A DNA stretch of 64,000 nt from Desulfamplus sp. (GCA_015232465.1 JADFZO010000007.1:1-64000); one strand, 5' to 3'; shown: positions 26,398-35,985, counted from the stretch's first letter. Numbers and translations are program-made. Notes: generated by a model from the sequence alone, not told the origin.

Positions 26398-27095
26398 ACT
26401 CCAGCAAGTAGCCTGAATTTATCAGTAATAAGAAGTATGCCAAGTGCGATTAAAAGCAGTCCAGATATTTTATTTATGTATATTAACACCTTTTTTGCCC
26501 GTTTCATAATCTCAAGAATCCTGTTGATAAAAAATGAGATAATAATAAACGGCAATGCTAAACCAATCGAATAGAGAGTTAAGAGAAGAACGCCTTGCAA
26601 TACGGTCTCCTGACTTCCAGCAACAATTAGTATAGAGCCAAGTAAGGGACCAATGCACGGAGTCCAGCCAGCACCAAAAGCCATACCAATAACAAATGTC
26701 CCCATAAGGTGCATAGGTTTTTCACTTATGTGCATTCTCTTTTCAAAATTTAGGCTCTTAATATTTATGATGCCAAGCAGGTGAAGACCAAAAATAATAA
26801 TTATAGCACCACCAACATATCTGATAAGCCAAGAAAATGAGGAGATAACACCCCCTAAAAACGATACAGATGCGCCAAGCAATATAAAGACAAAAGAGAA
26901 ACCGCCAATATATGCCAATGTTGCAAGCATAACTTTTACCCTTGTTTTTCTATCATCTCCAGTTGTAAGTTCATCTAAAGATAGCCCTGTGATAAAGCTA
27001 AAATAGGCTGGAATTAGAGGCAGAATGCACGGTGAAAAGAACGAGAGCAGACCCGCAGCAAGTGCTGCCTGATATGATACTGTTTCAGTAAACAA
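26394..27095 (-). CDS. ccdA: Cytochrome c biogenesis protein CcdA
   Basis: Inner-membrane thiol transporter passing reducing power from cytoplasmic thioredoxin to periplasmic proteins, needed for haem attachment to c-type cytochromes. The 233-aa protein has about six membrane spans with the two redox cysteines in FFSPCILPLIPAY and GAGWTPCIGPLLG. The start is TTG at 27095, with GGAGG seven bases before it. No thioredoxin-like partner is adjacent. Confidence 0.95.
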   Translation of the reverse strand: MFTETVSYQAALAAGLLSFFSPCILPLIPAYFSFITGLSLDELTTGDDRKTRVKVMLATLAYIGGFSFVFILLGASVSFLGGVISSFSWLIRYVGGAIIIIFGLHLLGIINIKSLNFEKRMHISEKPMHLMGTFVIGMAFGAGWTPCIGPLLGSILIVAGSQETVLQGVLLLTLYSIGLALPFIIISFFINRILEIMKRAKKVLIYINKISGLLLIALGILLITDKFRLLAGV

Positions 27096-27218
27096 TTTTT
27101 TTCCTCCAGAGTACCTTTTGGGATTAGTTAAAGGTGAGAATAGTCTAAAATTTATAAGGTTAATAAATTAATCAGTTTTAATCTTTTTTGCAAGACTGTT
27201 TATTTACTAAAAATTATC

Positions 27219-27247
27219 TTGACCTTAAATAGTTTTTAACATATATT
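27219..27247 (+). promoter_or_regulatory. Promoter of the initiator tRNA gene
   Basis: TTGACC (27219-27224), 17-nt spacer, TATATT (27242-27247), ending 11 bp before the mature tRNA 5' end; close to the sigma70 consensus. Confidence 0.75.
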
Positions 27248-27258
27248 AATAAAGTTTT

Positions 27259-27335
<77 letters not shown>

Positions 27336-27365
27336 ATTAAAAATTTAATACCGTTAAAATATTAT

Positions 27366-27395
27366 AAAAAAGCCCTGTAATGCAGGGCTTTTTTT
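27366..27395 (+). terminator. Terminator after tRNA-fMet
   Basis: AGCCCTG (27371-27377) pairs with CAGGGCT (27383-27389) around a 5-nt loop, flanked by A-run and a T-run, so it could work in both directions. The following 280 bp up to the phosphatidyltransferase start are A/T-rich with nothing else I can support. Confidence 0.9.
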
Positions 27396-27675
27396 ATTCC
27401 TCTCCCTATCTTCTATGCAATAAGATTTTTTTCGCACAAATCTCTACTTATTTTTATATCAGTTTTTCAGCCTTAACATCAAAAGAGTTGCCATGCACAA
27501 AAAATAGTATAGTCTCAAGAAAATCCTCAACATTTTAAATTTTTAAAAAAAATAAACACCTCAAAAACACAACAGCAAAATTGTTAATCTTGCTTTTTTA
27601 TGCCTTCGTGTCTTATAAAAGGCAAATAAAATCTATAACTAAAATTTTAAATTGACAACAAAAAGAAGGATCACA

Positions 27676-29160
27676 ATGACATCACAACAGGTCATTTTAA
27701 GAAGAGTAACTCCAGTTCTGGTTTATGGTCGTCCAATTTTAGTTTTTGCAGGAATGATCTGCGCAATTGCAGTTATGCTTACCCGTAATTATGCAATTTA
27801 TCTTACTGGAACAATCTTGCTATTTACATCAATGATATTTGATCTTATTGATGGGTGGTTTTCTGACCGTTTTAGCCCAAATCCAACATTTGCAGAGCTT
27901 GCTGATCTTATCATGGATAGAGTTGTCTATTCTATTATATTTCCATTGGTTGCAGTTGGAATGATGTGGAGACTGCTTTTTGTTTCACCTGCACATAGCC
28001 GTTTAGAGCTTTTTCACGCCATTTTTGTCTTGATTATCTGCGTAACTGTTTTGGTTAGAAACAATTTTGCCCATTTTATGCGAGGCTTTGCTCTTCGTTA
28101 CGGACAAGAGACTGAACTTCGCGAACTTACACGACTTCGCACAATTGTGGCAGCTCCACTTGGTTTACTGCTCTATGTTCACGCATTTTACGTCCCATTT
28201 ATAGATGCCGGACCACACTATTTAACTATTTATGCAGTAATCGAAAAACTTGGAAATCTTCCATTAAGAAATCTTTTTATTATTGAAATTCTATTTTTGA
28301 TAATCAACTTTGGCTCAATTGCTGGGTATTGCCGAAAATATGGCAGATACTGCTTAGATGAGATATGCCTTGATAATAATTTGTTAAGACGTAGGATTTT
28401 ATCTGTCTTTCCAAACACTCTAACTGCAATGAATGCAATTATGGGGCTATTGGCTGTATTTTTTGCATATCAGGGAAAAATTACAGAGTCTTATCTTCTG
28501 CTTATTGGTGCTGCTGTTTTTGATAAGTTAGATGGGGCAATGGCAAGAAAACTTGGGCTAACGGAGCCTCTGCCAGGTGTAACTAAGGGGCATATCACAT
28601 TTGGTGGAATTATGGACGATATTGCTGATGGGATAAGTTTTTGCATTGCACCTGCTTGGATATTTTACATAGTGTTTGCAAACCACCCAAATATTGATAT
28701 TAGCTCACTTCCAGCAGGCACAGTTGCAATAGTTTACGCATTAGCAGGGATTGTAAGGCTTATCTATTTTACCTTAGATAAAAACTCCATTCCAGGAATG
28801 TTTAAGGGGCTACCAACACCAGCAGCAGCTCTCTTTGTAACCTCTCCACTTGTAGTTTTAGCCCACATCACAGGCTCAGAGCAAGATTGGTGCAGATTGG
28901 TTGGCTTTTTCAGCTTTGGGCTACTTATATTTACATCTATCTTGATGAACTTTTATCCAATAAAGTATCTTCACATGGGGCGATTTATGGATAGAAACCC
29001 CAAATTTATGTGGAGCACATTAACCCTTTTGATAATCTTTGTCTTTACACCTTGGTTTGGATATTTTGCCTTTTTTTTGATGCTTTTATATATCTTCTCT
29101 CCAGTCCTATCATACAAAATTGATCCTGCAACTGCTGCAAGAGAGGGTAAAGAAACGTGA
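27676..29160 (+). CDS. Tandem-domain CDP-alcohol phosphatidyltransferase
   Basis: Integral membrane enzyme of the phosphatidylserine/phosphatidylglycerophosphate synthase superfamily, 494 aa, about twice the single-domain length. The second half holds a good active site: DKLDGAMARK, then an insertion, then GGIMDDIAD, matching DG-AR-G-D-D. The first half holds a diverged copy: DLIDGWFSDR followed by AELADLIMD, where AR and the Gly are replaced. Around ten hydrophobic spans are visible. The alcohol (serine, glycerol phosphate, inositol) cannot be told from motifs. ATG 27676 was chosen for the AAGAAGGA seven bases upstream; an in-frame TTG at 27652 precedes that site. Confidence 0.8.
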   Translation: MTSQQVILRRVTPVLVYGRPILVFAGMICAIAVMLTRNYAIYLTGTILLFTSMIFDLIDGWFSDRFSPNPTFAELADLIMDRVVYSIIFPLVAVGMMWRLLFVSPAHSRLELFHAIFVLIICVTVLVRNNFAHFMRGFALRYGQETELRELTRLRTIVAAPLGLLLYVHAFYVPFIDAGPHYLTIYAVIEKLGNLPLRNLFIIEILFLIINFGSIAGYCRKYGRYCLDEICLDNNLLRRRILSVFPNTLTAMNAIMGLLAVFFAYQGKITESYLLLIGAAVFDKLDGAMARKLGLTEPLPGVTKGHITFGGIMDDIADGISFCIAPAWIFYIVFANHPNIDISSLPAGTVAIVYALAGIVRLIYFTLDKNSIPGMFKGLPTPAAALFVTSPLVVLAHITGSEQDWCRLVGFFSFGLLIFTSILMNFYPIKYLHMGRFMDRNPKFMWSTLTLLIIFVFTPWFGYFAFFLMLLYIFSPVLSYKIDPATAAREGKET

Positions 29161-29196
29161 AGCTAAATGCTATTTTGTTTTTAAGCTAACCACTTT

Positions 29197-31572
29197 TTAA
29201 TATTCGATATTCTCCACAATAACCCTGCGAGGTTTTACCCCATCTGATGGTCCAACAATCCCTCGTTTTTCCATAATATCAATGATTCTTGCAGCTCTAT
29301 TGTATCCAACCCTAAGTGCCCGCTGAATCCCTGAAATAGATGCCTGCTTTGTTGAGATTACAAACTCTAAAGCCTCATTATATTTATCATCATAATCATC
29401 GTCCATAGTCTCTTGGGGAGGCTCTTCATCTGTCTCTGTAATAACATCAAGAACATACTCAGGTCTGCCTTGAGCTTTTAAAAATGATGTTATCTCCAAA
29501 AGCTCGTCCTCTGATAGATATGTCCCATGAACCCTTGTAACTCTTGAGCTACCCGGAGGCACAAATAGCATATCACCATTTCCAAGAAGAGTCTCTGCAC
29601 CATTTGAGTCAATAATTGTTCTGGAGTCAGTCTTAGAAGAGACCTGAAATGATATTCTTGTTGGAAAGTTTGCCTTTATGATGCCAGTTAGAACATCAAC
29701 AGATGGTCTTTGCGTTGCTAAAATAAGATGAATTCCAGCAGCCCTTGCCATCTGAGCAAGACGTGTTAGAGAGAACTCAATGTCTCTTGATGCTGTCATC
29801 ATAAGGTCTGCAAGCTCATCAATTATCACAACAATATAGGGGAGTGGCTCTTGCTCTTCAAAATCTGCAACGTGCTGCCCAACTCCATTTTTTATCTTTT
29901 GATTATACTGCTCAATGTGTCTAACCTGAGATTTAGCAAGAAGGCTGTAACGCCGATCCATCTCCCTTACCAACCACTGAAGTGCAAGCGTGGCTTTTTT
30001 CATGTCAGTTATTACAGGGGTTAAAAGATGCGGAATGTCGTTGTAAAATGAAAGCTCAATCCGTTTAGGATCAACCATCAAAAATTTGACCTCTTCAGGA
30101 GATGATTTATACAAAATACTTGTAATCATCGCATTTAGACCAACGCTTTTACCTGTACCTGTTGCCCCTGCAATTAAAAGATGGGGCATCCTATCAAGCT
30201 CAACAACAACTGGATTGCCAACAATATCCTTACCAAGACAAATTGGCACTTTTGATTTGCTATTTATAAAGTCTTGAGCAGTTACAATATCAATAAATGG
30301 CACAATGCTCTTTTTGATATTTGGAATCTCAATACCCATAACATCTTTACCAGGAATTGGTGCAACAATGCGAATGCTAAAAGCACTTAACGCAAGGGCA
30401 AGATCATCTGCAAGGTTGACTATTTTGCTGATTTTTATTCCGGGTTCTGGTCTATACTCAAACGTAGTGATAACAGGTCCAGGAGAGACCCCCATAACTT
30501 CGCCCTTGATTCCAAAATATCCAAGTTTTTTTTCAAGAAGCTCTGCATCTCTTCTGATGCCGTGGTGATCAATCTCTGTTTTGCTGCTTGTATTTCTAAG
30601 AAAAGATATCTTAGGAAGCTCAAACTCCCCCTTTTTATACATCTTTGGTTTGGCAATGGCTGGCTTATTAATTGTGCTTGGCTTACTACTGATAAGAGCA
30701 TCATATTGATAAGAGTCATCCTCTATCTCATCATCTTGCGATAATATTATTGTTGATAGCTCGTCTGGCTCAACCAATATTGCATCATCTTTAGATACAA
30801 CCGCTATGGCAGACTCAGTAGGTTCAATTAATATTGCCTCCTCTTCTGTTGATGCAACTATTATTTTTTGCTCTGGAGGTTTAAAATTAACCACTGATAT
30901 TGAAAAAGGCGGCTCAACTAATGGTTGTGTTGTTGATATTAATGGTGCTGATGATGACACAGGAATAACAACATCATTGAGATTATTTGACCTATTTTGC
31001 TCCCTAATGCTCATAACTCGCTCTATTGCTTTTTGTTTTAGGGCAAGATATGAGTTATTTAGCTTCCAGTTTGATGTTTCAGACTTTTGGGGTTGGGGAA
31101 GAACTTTATCTATCTTATCTATATTCTCTATATTCTCTTTTTCTTTTTTTTCTTCATTCTCTTTTTCTTCTTCTAAATCATCTGATTCAACATTATACTC
31201 CTTAGAATCAGCTATCTCATTTATAAAGCTCTTCTCTATTGATGGCTCGGTTAGAACAGGAGCGATATTTACAGATTCCAATTTTCTATTTATAGCATCA
31301 ACTCTTTGAGTAAGATTTTTGTACTTATCCTCAAGCCTTACATATTTTTCACAAAGATTTAGATTTGTAAGGAGCAATCTGGCATACTGCCCAGATTTCT
31401 CCTTACGAAAATTTAGCTTTCTATCAACGCTATCCATCTCATTGATCATAATCTTGACGATACGTTCAGCATCGCCAAGAAGCTCAGTGTCCTCTATCTT
31501 AAATGAGTAATGACCAAAGGCTGTTATTATGGTTAATACATCTTTATTTAAATTATAGCTGTAGTTTTTCAC
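29197..31572 (-). CDS. ftsK: FtsK/SpoIIIE-type DNA translocase with ZapA-like N-terminus and no membrane domain
   Basis: A 791-aa hexameric dsDNA motor for chromosome segregation. The alpha domain (HHGIRRDAELLEKKLGYFGI) begins near residue 350. The RecA-like beta domain has Walker A GATGTGKSV near 468-475 and Walker B IVVIIDELADL, plus ATQRPSVDV. The C-terminal gamma winged helix (ASISGIQRALRVGYNRAAR) would read polar DNA motifs. Unlike standard FtsK there are no N-terminal membrane spans. Instead residues about 10-105 look like ZapA, the FtsZ-ring protein (LTNLNLCEKYVRLEDKYKNL), followed by an acidic low-complexity linker. The start is GTG at 31572 without an obvious ribosome-binding site, 22 bp after the flavoprotein gene. 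Confidence 0.9.
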   Translation of the reverse strand: MKNYSYNLNKDVLTIITAFGHYSFKIEDTELLGDAERIVKIMINEMDSVDRKLNFRKEKSGQYARLLLTNLNLCEKYVRLEDKYKNLTQRVDAINRKLESVNIAPVLTEPSIEKSFINEIADSKEYNVESDDLEEEKENEEKKEKENIENIDKIDKVLPQPQKSETSNWKLNNSYLALKQKAIERVMSIREQNRSNNLNDVVIPVSSSAPLISTTQPLVEPPFSISVVNFKPPEQKIIVASTEEEAILIEPTESAIAVVSKDDAILVEPDELSTIILSQDDEIEDDSYQYDALISSKPSTINKPAIAKPKMYKKGEFELPKISFLRNTSSKTEIDHHGIRRDAELLEKKLGYFGIKGEVMGVSPGPVITTFEYRPEPGIKISKIVNLADDLALALSAFSIRIVAPIPGKDVMGIEIPNIKKSIVPFIDIVTAQDFINSKSKVPICLGKDIVGNPVVVELDRMPHLLIAGATGTGKSVGLNAMITSILYKSSPEEVKFLMVDPKRIELSFYNDIPHLLTPVITDMKKATLALQWLVREMDRRYSLLAKSQVRHIEQYNQKIKNGVGQHVADFEEQEPLPYIVVIIDELADLMMTASRDIEFSLTRLAQMARAAGIHLILATQRPSVDVLTGIIKANFPTRISFQVSSKTDSRTIIDSNGAETLLGNGDMLFVPPGSSRVTRVHGTYLSEDELLEITSFLKAQGRPEYVLDVITETDEEPPQETMDDDYDDKYNEALEFVISTKQASISGIQRALRVGYNRAARIIDIMEKRGIVGPSDGVKPRRVIVENIEY

Positions 31573-31594
31573 GATACCATACCATAATAATTAA

Positions 31595-32155
31595 CTATTT
31601 AAGTGTTGTCAGATACTCACCCATCTCTTTGGCTTTTGCGATTATAGCCTCATTCTTCTCAACATCTTCTTTATTACGACACCCGCCGCAAACAAGGGTA
31701 TCAACAACTTTAAATTGCAAAAATTCAAACATCTTTGCATTCATATCAAAATACCCTGCAAATGCTTTAACGTCTGGCTGCCCTTGTGTATATACAAGAA
31801 CTAAAGGCAATCCAGACTTAAACTTTACGCTATAATCAGGATTTAACATGGCAAATAGGCGATCAACAAAGAGCTTGGTCTGTGCTGAGAACTGCCACAT
31901 ATAGACAGGAGAGCCTAAAATAACCGCATCAGCAGTTAAAATCTCTTGAAGAAGAGGGAGCATATCATCTTTTACAGCACACCCATCATTGCTTTTGCAA
32001 TACATGCACGCCTTGCAACCCGCTATGTTCAACTGGCTTAAATCGTAGTAGTTGACCTCTGCCCCTTTGCCTTGTGCCCCTGCAATAATTGCCTTTACAA
32101 GCCTCTCTGTGTTACCATCTTTTCGTGGACTTCCTGTTAATGCTAAAATTTTCAT
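31595..32155 (-). CDS. Iron-sulfur flavoprotein (flavodoxin/NADPH-dependent FMN reductase fold)
   Basis: A 186-aa flavodoxin-like protein starting KILALTGSPRKDGNTERLV, the FMN phosphate loop. The compact cysteine motif CKACMYCKSNDGC (CX2CX2CX5C) after residue 45 is that of archaeal/anaerobe iron-sulfur flavoproteins, which carry FMN and a 4Fe-4S cluster and reduce O2 or H2O2 or shuttle electrons. GSPVYMW is the second flavin contact. AAGGAG precedes its ATG. It sits directly before ftsK, though a functional link is not evident. Confidence 0.85.
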   Translation of the reverse strand: MKILALTGSPRKDGNTERLVKAIIAGAQGKGAEVNYYDLSQLNIAGCKACMYCKSNDGCAVKDDMLPLLQEILTADAVILGSPVYMWQFSAQTKLFVDRLFAMLNPDYSVKFKSGLPLVLVYTQGQPDVKAFAGYFDMNAKMFEFLQFKVVDTLVCGGCRNKEDVEKNEAIIAKAKEMGEYLTTLK

Positions 32156-32187
32156 TTGATTTTACACTCCTTTATAATGTGTTTAGT

Positions 32188-32216
32188 AATAAACTGCACT
32201 AATGAAATATAGTCAA
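32188..32216 (-). promoter_or_regulatory. Predicted promoter of the flavoprotein-ftsK transcript
   Basis: On the minus strand TTGACT (complement of 32211-32216), 17-nt spacer, TTTATT (complement of 32188-32193). The -35 forms half of a small inverted repeat AGTCAA-GGGG-TTGACT at 32211-32226, just past the upstream regulator stop codon. Confidence 0.4.
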
Positions 32217-32226
32217 GGGGTTGACT

Positions 32227-33747
32227 TTATTTATAATCCCTTGGCTGTATATCATATTTTTTGATCTTGTAATTAATTGCCCGTCTGCTTATGTCAAGAA
32301 GCTCTGCTGCCTTTTTTTGAACCCCTTTGGACTCTTTAAGTGCCCTGATAATTGTATGTTTTTCGCTATCTTCAATTGAAAAGCCAAGTTGGCTATCATT
32401 TTCATTAAAAGATTGAGAATCTCTGCTATCAGAAGAGGAGTTGCGAGTTGGATCAGATTTAATATTTCTCTTTGATTTTTGGTTGTTCCCAAGCTGAAGA
32501 TCAAAAGGCTGCATGATGTTATTTTTGCAAAGCACGATACCAGCCTCAAGGGCATTTCTAAGCTCTCTGATATTGCCGGGCCAATCATGGGAATCCATAA
32601 GCTCAATCGTGGCATCAGCAAAGGTTACTGGGCTAAGGTTGTGTGATTTTGTGTATCTATCGACAAAAAACTTTGCAAAATCTGCAATCTCCTCTTTTCG
32701 ATCCCTAAGAGGAGGAACCGTAAGAGTTACAACCTTTAGACGATAATATAAATCTTGACGAAAAGTTCCAGCCTCAATATCTCTGCTTAAATCTGCATTA
32801 GTTGCTGATATTATTCTACAATCCACAATCTTTTCATGCACAGAGCCAACTTGACGGATACTCTTATCTTCTAAGAAACGCAAAAGTCTGCACTGCATAT
32901 CATGGGATATGTTGCCAATCTCATCTAAAAAAAGAGTCCCCTTATCAGCAGTCTCTATAAGCCCCTTTTTATCTTTAACAGCACTGGTAAAAGAGCCTTT
33001 TAGATGACCAAAAAGCTCGCTCTCCAAAATCCCAGCAGGCGTTGATCCACAATCTACAACAACATAAGGCTGATCCCTTCTTGAGCTATTGCGATAAATT
33101 GCCCTTGCAATCCACTCTTTTCCAACACCGCTTTCACCAAGAATCATAACATTGACATCTGTTGCTGCAACCCTTTTTATCATGCTGTAAAGCTCTTGCA
33201 TAGCAGGGGTTTTATCCCAATAAAACTCATCTTCAAATATAATATACCCATCTGGCTGAACCAATTTGGCTGAATCTATTTTGCCAAAATTTGTCTGGGT
33301 TGGATGCTGATCTAATTGATGTAATTGATGCGACTGATTAGATTGATGAGCTAAAATCTGGCTATTCTGCTCTTTAGCCTCTAAAATCTTACCAATCTTT
33401 TTTATAAGCTCTCTTCCATCAAACGGCTTTGAGATATAATCAACAGCACCATGTTTAATAGCCTCAACAGCATCTGGTATTGTGCCATAAGCTGTTAAAA
33501 ATATGACTGGAAGCTCTGGCAGACTCTTTTGAACCTCTAAAAATAGATCCATTCCACTTACAACTGGCATCTTCATATCTGAAATTAAGAGATCAACCCC
33601 TTTTTGTTCCTGCTCTAATATCTGCATGGCAATCTGAGCATCGCAAGCTTTTAGAACATTAAAACCTGAGGCTGTCAGACGTGCATCAAGCACCTCCAAA
33701 ATATTGGGATCATCATCAACTATTAATATACAAGCACCCTCTTTCAT
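32227..33747 (-). CDS. Sigma54-dependent response regulator (NtrC family, GlrR/QseF-like)
   Basis: A 506-aa activator. The receiver is intact (VDDD, Asp in LISDMKMP, LTAYG, ISKPF). The AAA+ domain has Walker A GESGVGKEW, Walker B TLFLDEIGN and the arginine-finger region FRQDLYYRL. The sigma54-contacting loop reads GSFTSA instead of GAFTGA. A Gln/His-rich linker separates receiver and AAA+. A C-terminal Fis-type helix-turn-helix (KKAAELLDISRRAINYKI) binds DNA. Its ATG overlaps the stop of the lipoprotein gene (ATGA). Kinase, lipoprotein and regulator are in the same order as E. coli glrK-qseG-glrR. Confidence 0.92.
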   Translation of the reverse strand: MKEGACILIVDDDPNILEVLDARLTASGFNVLKACDAQIAMQILEQEQKGVDLLISDMKMPVVSGMDLFLEVQKSLPELPVIFLTAYGTIPDAVEAIKHGAVDYISKPFDGRELIKKIGKILEAKEQNSQILAHQSNQSHQLHQLDQHPTQTNFGKIDSAKLVQPDGYIIFEDEFYWDKTPAMQELYSMIKRVAATDVNVMILGESGVGKEWIARAIYRNSSRRDQPYVVVDCGSTPAGILESELFGHLKGSFTSAVKDKKGLIETADKGTLFLDEIGNISHDMQCRLLRFLEDKSIRQVGSVHEKIVDCRIISATNADLSRDIEAGTFRQDLYYRLKVVTLTVPPLRDRKEEIADFAKFFVDRYTKSHNLSPVTFADATIELMDSHDWPGNIRELRNALEAGIVLCKNNIMQPFDLQLGNNQKSKRNIKSDPTRNSSSDSRDSQSFNENDSQLGFSIEDSEKHTIIRALKESKGVQKKAAELLDISRRAINYKIKKYDIQPRDYK

Positions 33748-34541
33748 TCACTCTGCCTTTTGTTTTGGAGTTTTTGATCAATACGCTCAAGTTCAGATAT
33801 TTGATGTTTAAGGGTTTTTATGCTCTTTTCTAACTCTTTTGTTTTAGCTTCCATATCCTCTTTTGCCTTAGACTCTTTTTTGGCAATGGCATTTAAGAGC
33901 TTTATCTTCTCATTTTGCTTTTTTACAATTGCGTTAAGGGTTTTAATCTTTCCCTCCTGCTCACGTAAAAGGCGGTCAAGACGTGTATTTACCTGATTTG
34001 TCTCTTTAACAATAGCGTCAATCTCTTGAATATCGTGCATCTCACTGATAGCATTAAACTCTTTGAAATCATAGCTATCTCTATCTTTTAGAAGATTGTT
34101 ATTTTGAAGTAACGTATGTATTATTATCTCTGGATTCTCATAATAGATAGGGCTACTTTTAGAAGATTTCCACTGCATAAGTATCTTCATTGCCTCAAGA
34201 ATCTCATCATCACTCTGAGCTGTTATAATTTTTGTGCATGCAAGATTATAGATAGCTCTATTTTTATCCCACGGATTTTTGCTCTCATCAACTGCCTGAC
34301 AAAAAAGAGATTCAGCCAACTGATAATCACCAGCCATAAAAGCTCGCTCTCCAGATTCAAGCATCTGTCTTACAGATTTTGGTCTTTTATCAGTTGAGTT
34401 AAGACCAATACAACCACTAACCACAAACGATAAATATAGAGCTAAAAATATAATAAAAATAATCTCAAAAACAGAGATTTGATCAGTTACTGCCCGCCTC
34501 TTTTGTTGGCAGGGTGAAAAAGAATGAACACCCTTTATCAC
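33744..34541 (-). CDS. QseG-like lipoprotein with coiled coil
   Basis: A 265-aa lipoprotein: a hydrophobic segment (residues about 25-42) ends in the lipobox FVVSGC, so Cys44 should be lipidated. The mature part has a TPR-like stretch (ESGERAFMAGDYQLAESLF) and a long C-terminal coiled coil (residues about 180-260). It starts at GTG 34541 with GGAG seven bases upstream, overlapping the histidine kinase gene by 59 bp. Placement between kinase and sigma54 regulator matches QseG, which in E. coli modulates the kinase; sequence similarity itself is weak, so the name rests on synteny. Confidence 0.7.
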   Translation of the reverse strand: MIKGVHSFSPCQQKRRAVTDQISVFEIIFIIFLALYLSFVVSGCIGLNSTDKRPKSVRQMLESGERAFMAGDYQLAESLFCQAVDESKNPWDKNRAIYNLACTKIITAQSDDEILEAMKILMQWKSSKSSPIYYENPEIIIHTLLQNNNLLKDRDSYDFKEFNAISEMHDIQEIDAIVKETNQVNTRLDRLLREQEGKIKTLNAIVKKQNEKIKLLNAIAKKESKAKEDMEAKTKELEKSIKTLKHQISELERIDQKLQNKRQSE

Positions 34542-35985
34542 TGTTATTCTCCATGTAAATTGTTCCCCCGTGAGCCTGAATTATCCTTTTGGATATATTT
34601 AAACCAAGCCCTACACCGTCCATGTGTGTCCTAACCTCTTTGCTTCTGTAATACTTTTTAAAAACAAGACTCTGTTCATCTTGAGGGATACCAGGACCTT
34701 CATCAGATACCTTAAATATAACCTCGTCCCCCTTTGCTCCCTTGATAAGAGATATATCAACAAAGCTGTTTTTATACGAAAATTTGATGGCATTGCCAAT
34801 AATATTCAACAAAACCTGTAAAATCTCATTGTTGATACCCATAACTAAAGGCACTGGATCATCAACAAGCGGGTGGATCCTTAACTCAACACTGTTAGCA
34901 TTAGCAGTGCCAATAAGCCCCATTGCAGCATCGCTTATCAACTGATTAGGATCAAGAGGTTCTGGTTTTATCTTATCTGAGTCAGATTTTAGCATTGATA
35001 CATTAAGAAGGTGGTTTAAAAGTGTTGTGATCCTGCTAATTTCAGAGCTTGCAATTTCAAGAAATTTTCTCTGCTTATCGTTTATAGGACCAAAAACATC
35101 TTCAATAATCATGTTGACAGACTCTCTTATTGATGCAAGCGGAGTTCGTATCTCGTGGCTCAATATGGCAATAAAGTCTGATCTTATGCTTTCACTCTCC
35201 TTAAGCTGTGTGGTCATATCATTAAATATAGATGCAACCTCTCCAAACTCATCATTAGATTTTATCTCTATTAGATGGTCATAGTTATCATGGGCAATAA
35301 TTCGAAGTCCATTTTTCAATTTATTCAAAGGCTTTAACATAGATTGAGATATAAACCACACACCAATAATTCCAACAACAATAGAGACACCAAATCCAAT
35401 AAGCCCCTTTTTGATGCTCTCACGGCTTTTAGCATTTATATCAATAAGAGACTGCTCAATTTGACGCTCATTTTCTTGACGGCAGTTAGATATAGATTTT
35501 ATCCACTCCTCTAAAATAGGCTCTGGAATCCACGCTGGAAGTGCCTCAGAGGCAATGGTCTTATCTGGGGGTGATGAATTGGAGAGATTTTCAAAGTTAA
35601 TCTCAATATGTGGCATAAGGTAGCTGGCAAATTTTTTATCCTCTATTTTGTGCCACGATTCAGGCAGTTTATACTCATTAGACTCCAATCCCAATATCTT
35701 CTCAATAGAACCAATATAATCTTTTCTGGCTGTCTCAAAATACTCAAGATATATCTCTTTTTTAAGAAGCCTATATTTTTTATCGTTGACATCCATGCTA
35801 ATAAGGCTGTCAAGCATGGTCTTTGATAACGATGCAATCTGATTGTTAATGCTGACAATCTGCTCTGAGATTCCTGACATTGTTTGGATATTAATAAGCA
35901 GATCCAAAACAGTTCCATAAAGAATCAGGATAAAAAAGAGGCAAAAGATCGACAGTTTTTTTGCAATACCAAGTTTTAATCTCAT
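34483..35985 (-). CDS. Sensor histidine kinase (GlrK/QseE-like)
   Basis: A 500-aa inner-membrane kinase. TM1 spans residues about 10-32, an extracytoplasmic sensor of about 170 residues follows, and TM2 lies near 195-212. A HAMP domain comes next, then the H-box ILSHEIRTPLASIRE near residue 276, N-box NIIGNAIKFS, and G-boxes DEGPGIP and GVGLGLNISK. It would phosphorylate the sigma54-dependent regulator two genes downstream. The gene follows the vWA gene by 18 bp. Confidence 0.93.
   Translation of the reverse strand: MRLKLGIAKKLSIFCLFFILILYGTVLDLLINIQTMSGISEQIVSINNQIASLSKTMLDSLISMDVNDKKYRLLKKEIYLEYFETARKDYIGSIEKILGLESNEYKLPESWHKIEDKKFASYLMPHIEINFENLSNSSPPDKTIASEALPAWIPEPILEEWIKSISNCRQENERQIEQSLIDINAKSRESIKKGLIGFGVSIVVGIIGVWFISQSMLKPLNKLKNGLRIIAHDNYDHLIEIKSNDEFGEVASIFNDMTTQLKESESIRSDFIAILSHEIRTPLASIRESVNMIIEDVFGPINDKQRKFLEIASSEISRITTLLNHLLNVSMLKSDSDKIKPEPLDPNQLISDAAMGLIGTANANSVELRIHPLVDDPVPLVMGINNEILQVLLNIIGNAIKFSYKNSFVDISLIKGAKGDEVIFKVSDEGPGIPQDEQSLVFKKYYRSKEVRTHMDGVGLGLNISKRIIQAHGGTIYMENNSDKGCSFFFTLPTKEAGSN

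Noticed and set aside
30806-31309. 167-codon Ser/Phe-rich open frame on the plus strand inside ftsK
   Set aside because: It is the complement of the Glu/Asp/Lys-rich linker of ftsK; Ser/Phe runs are the expected shadow of such codons.
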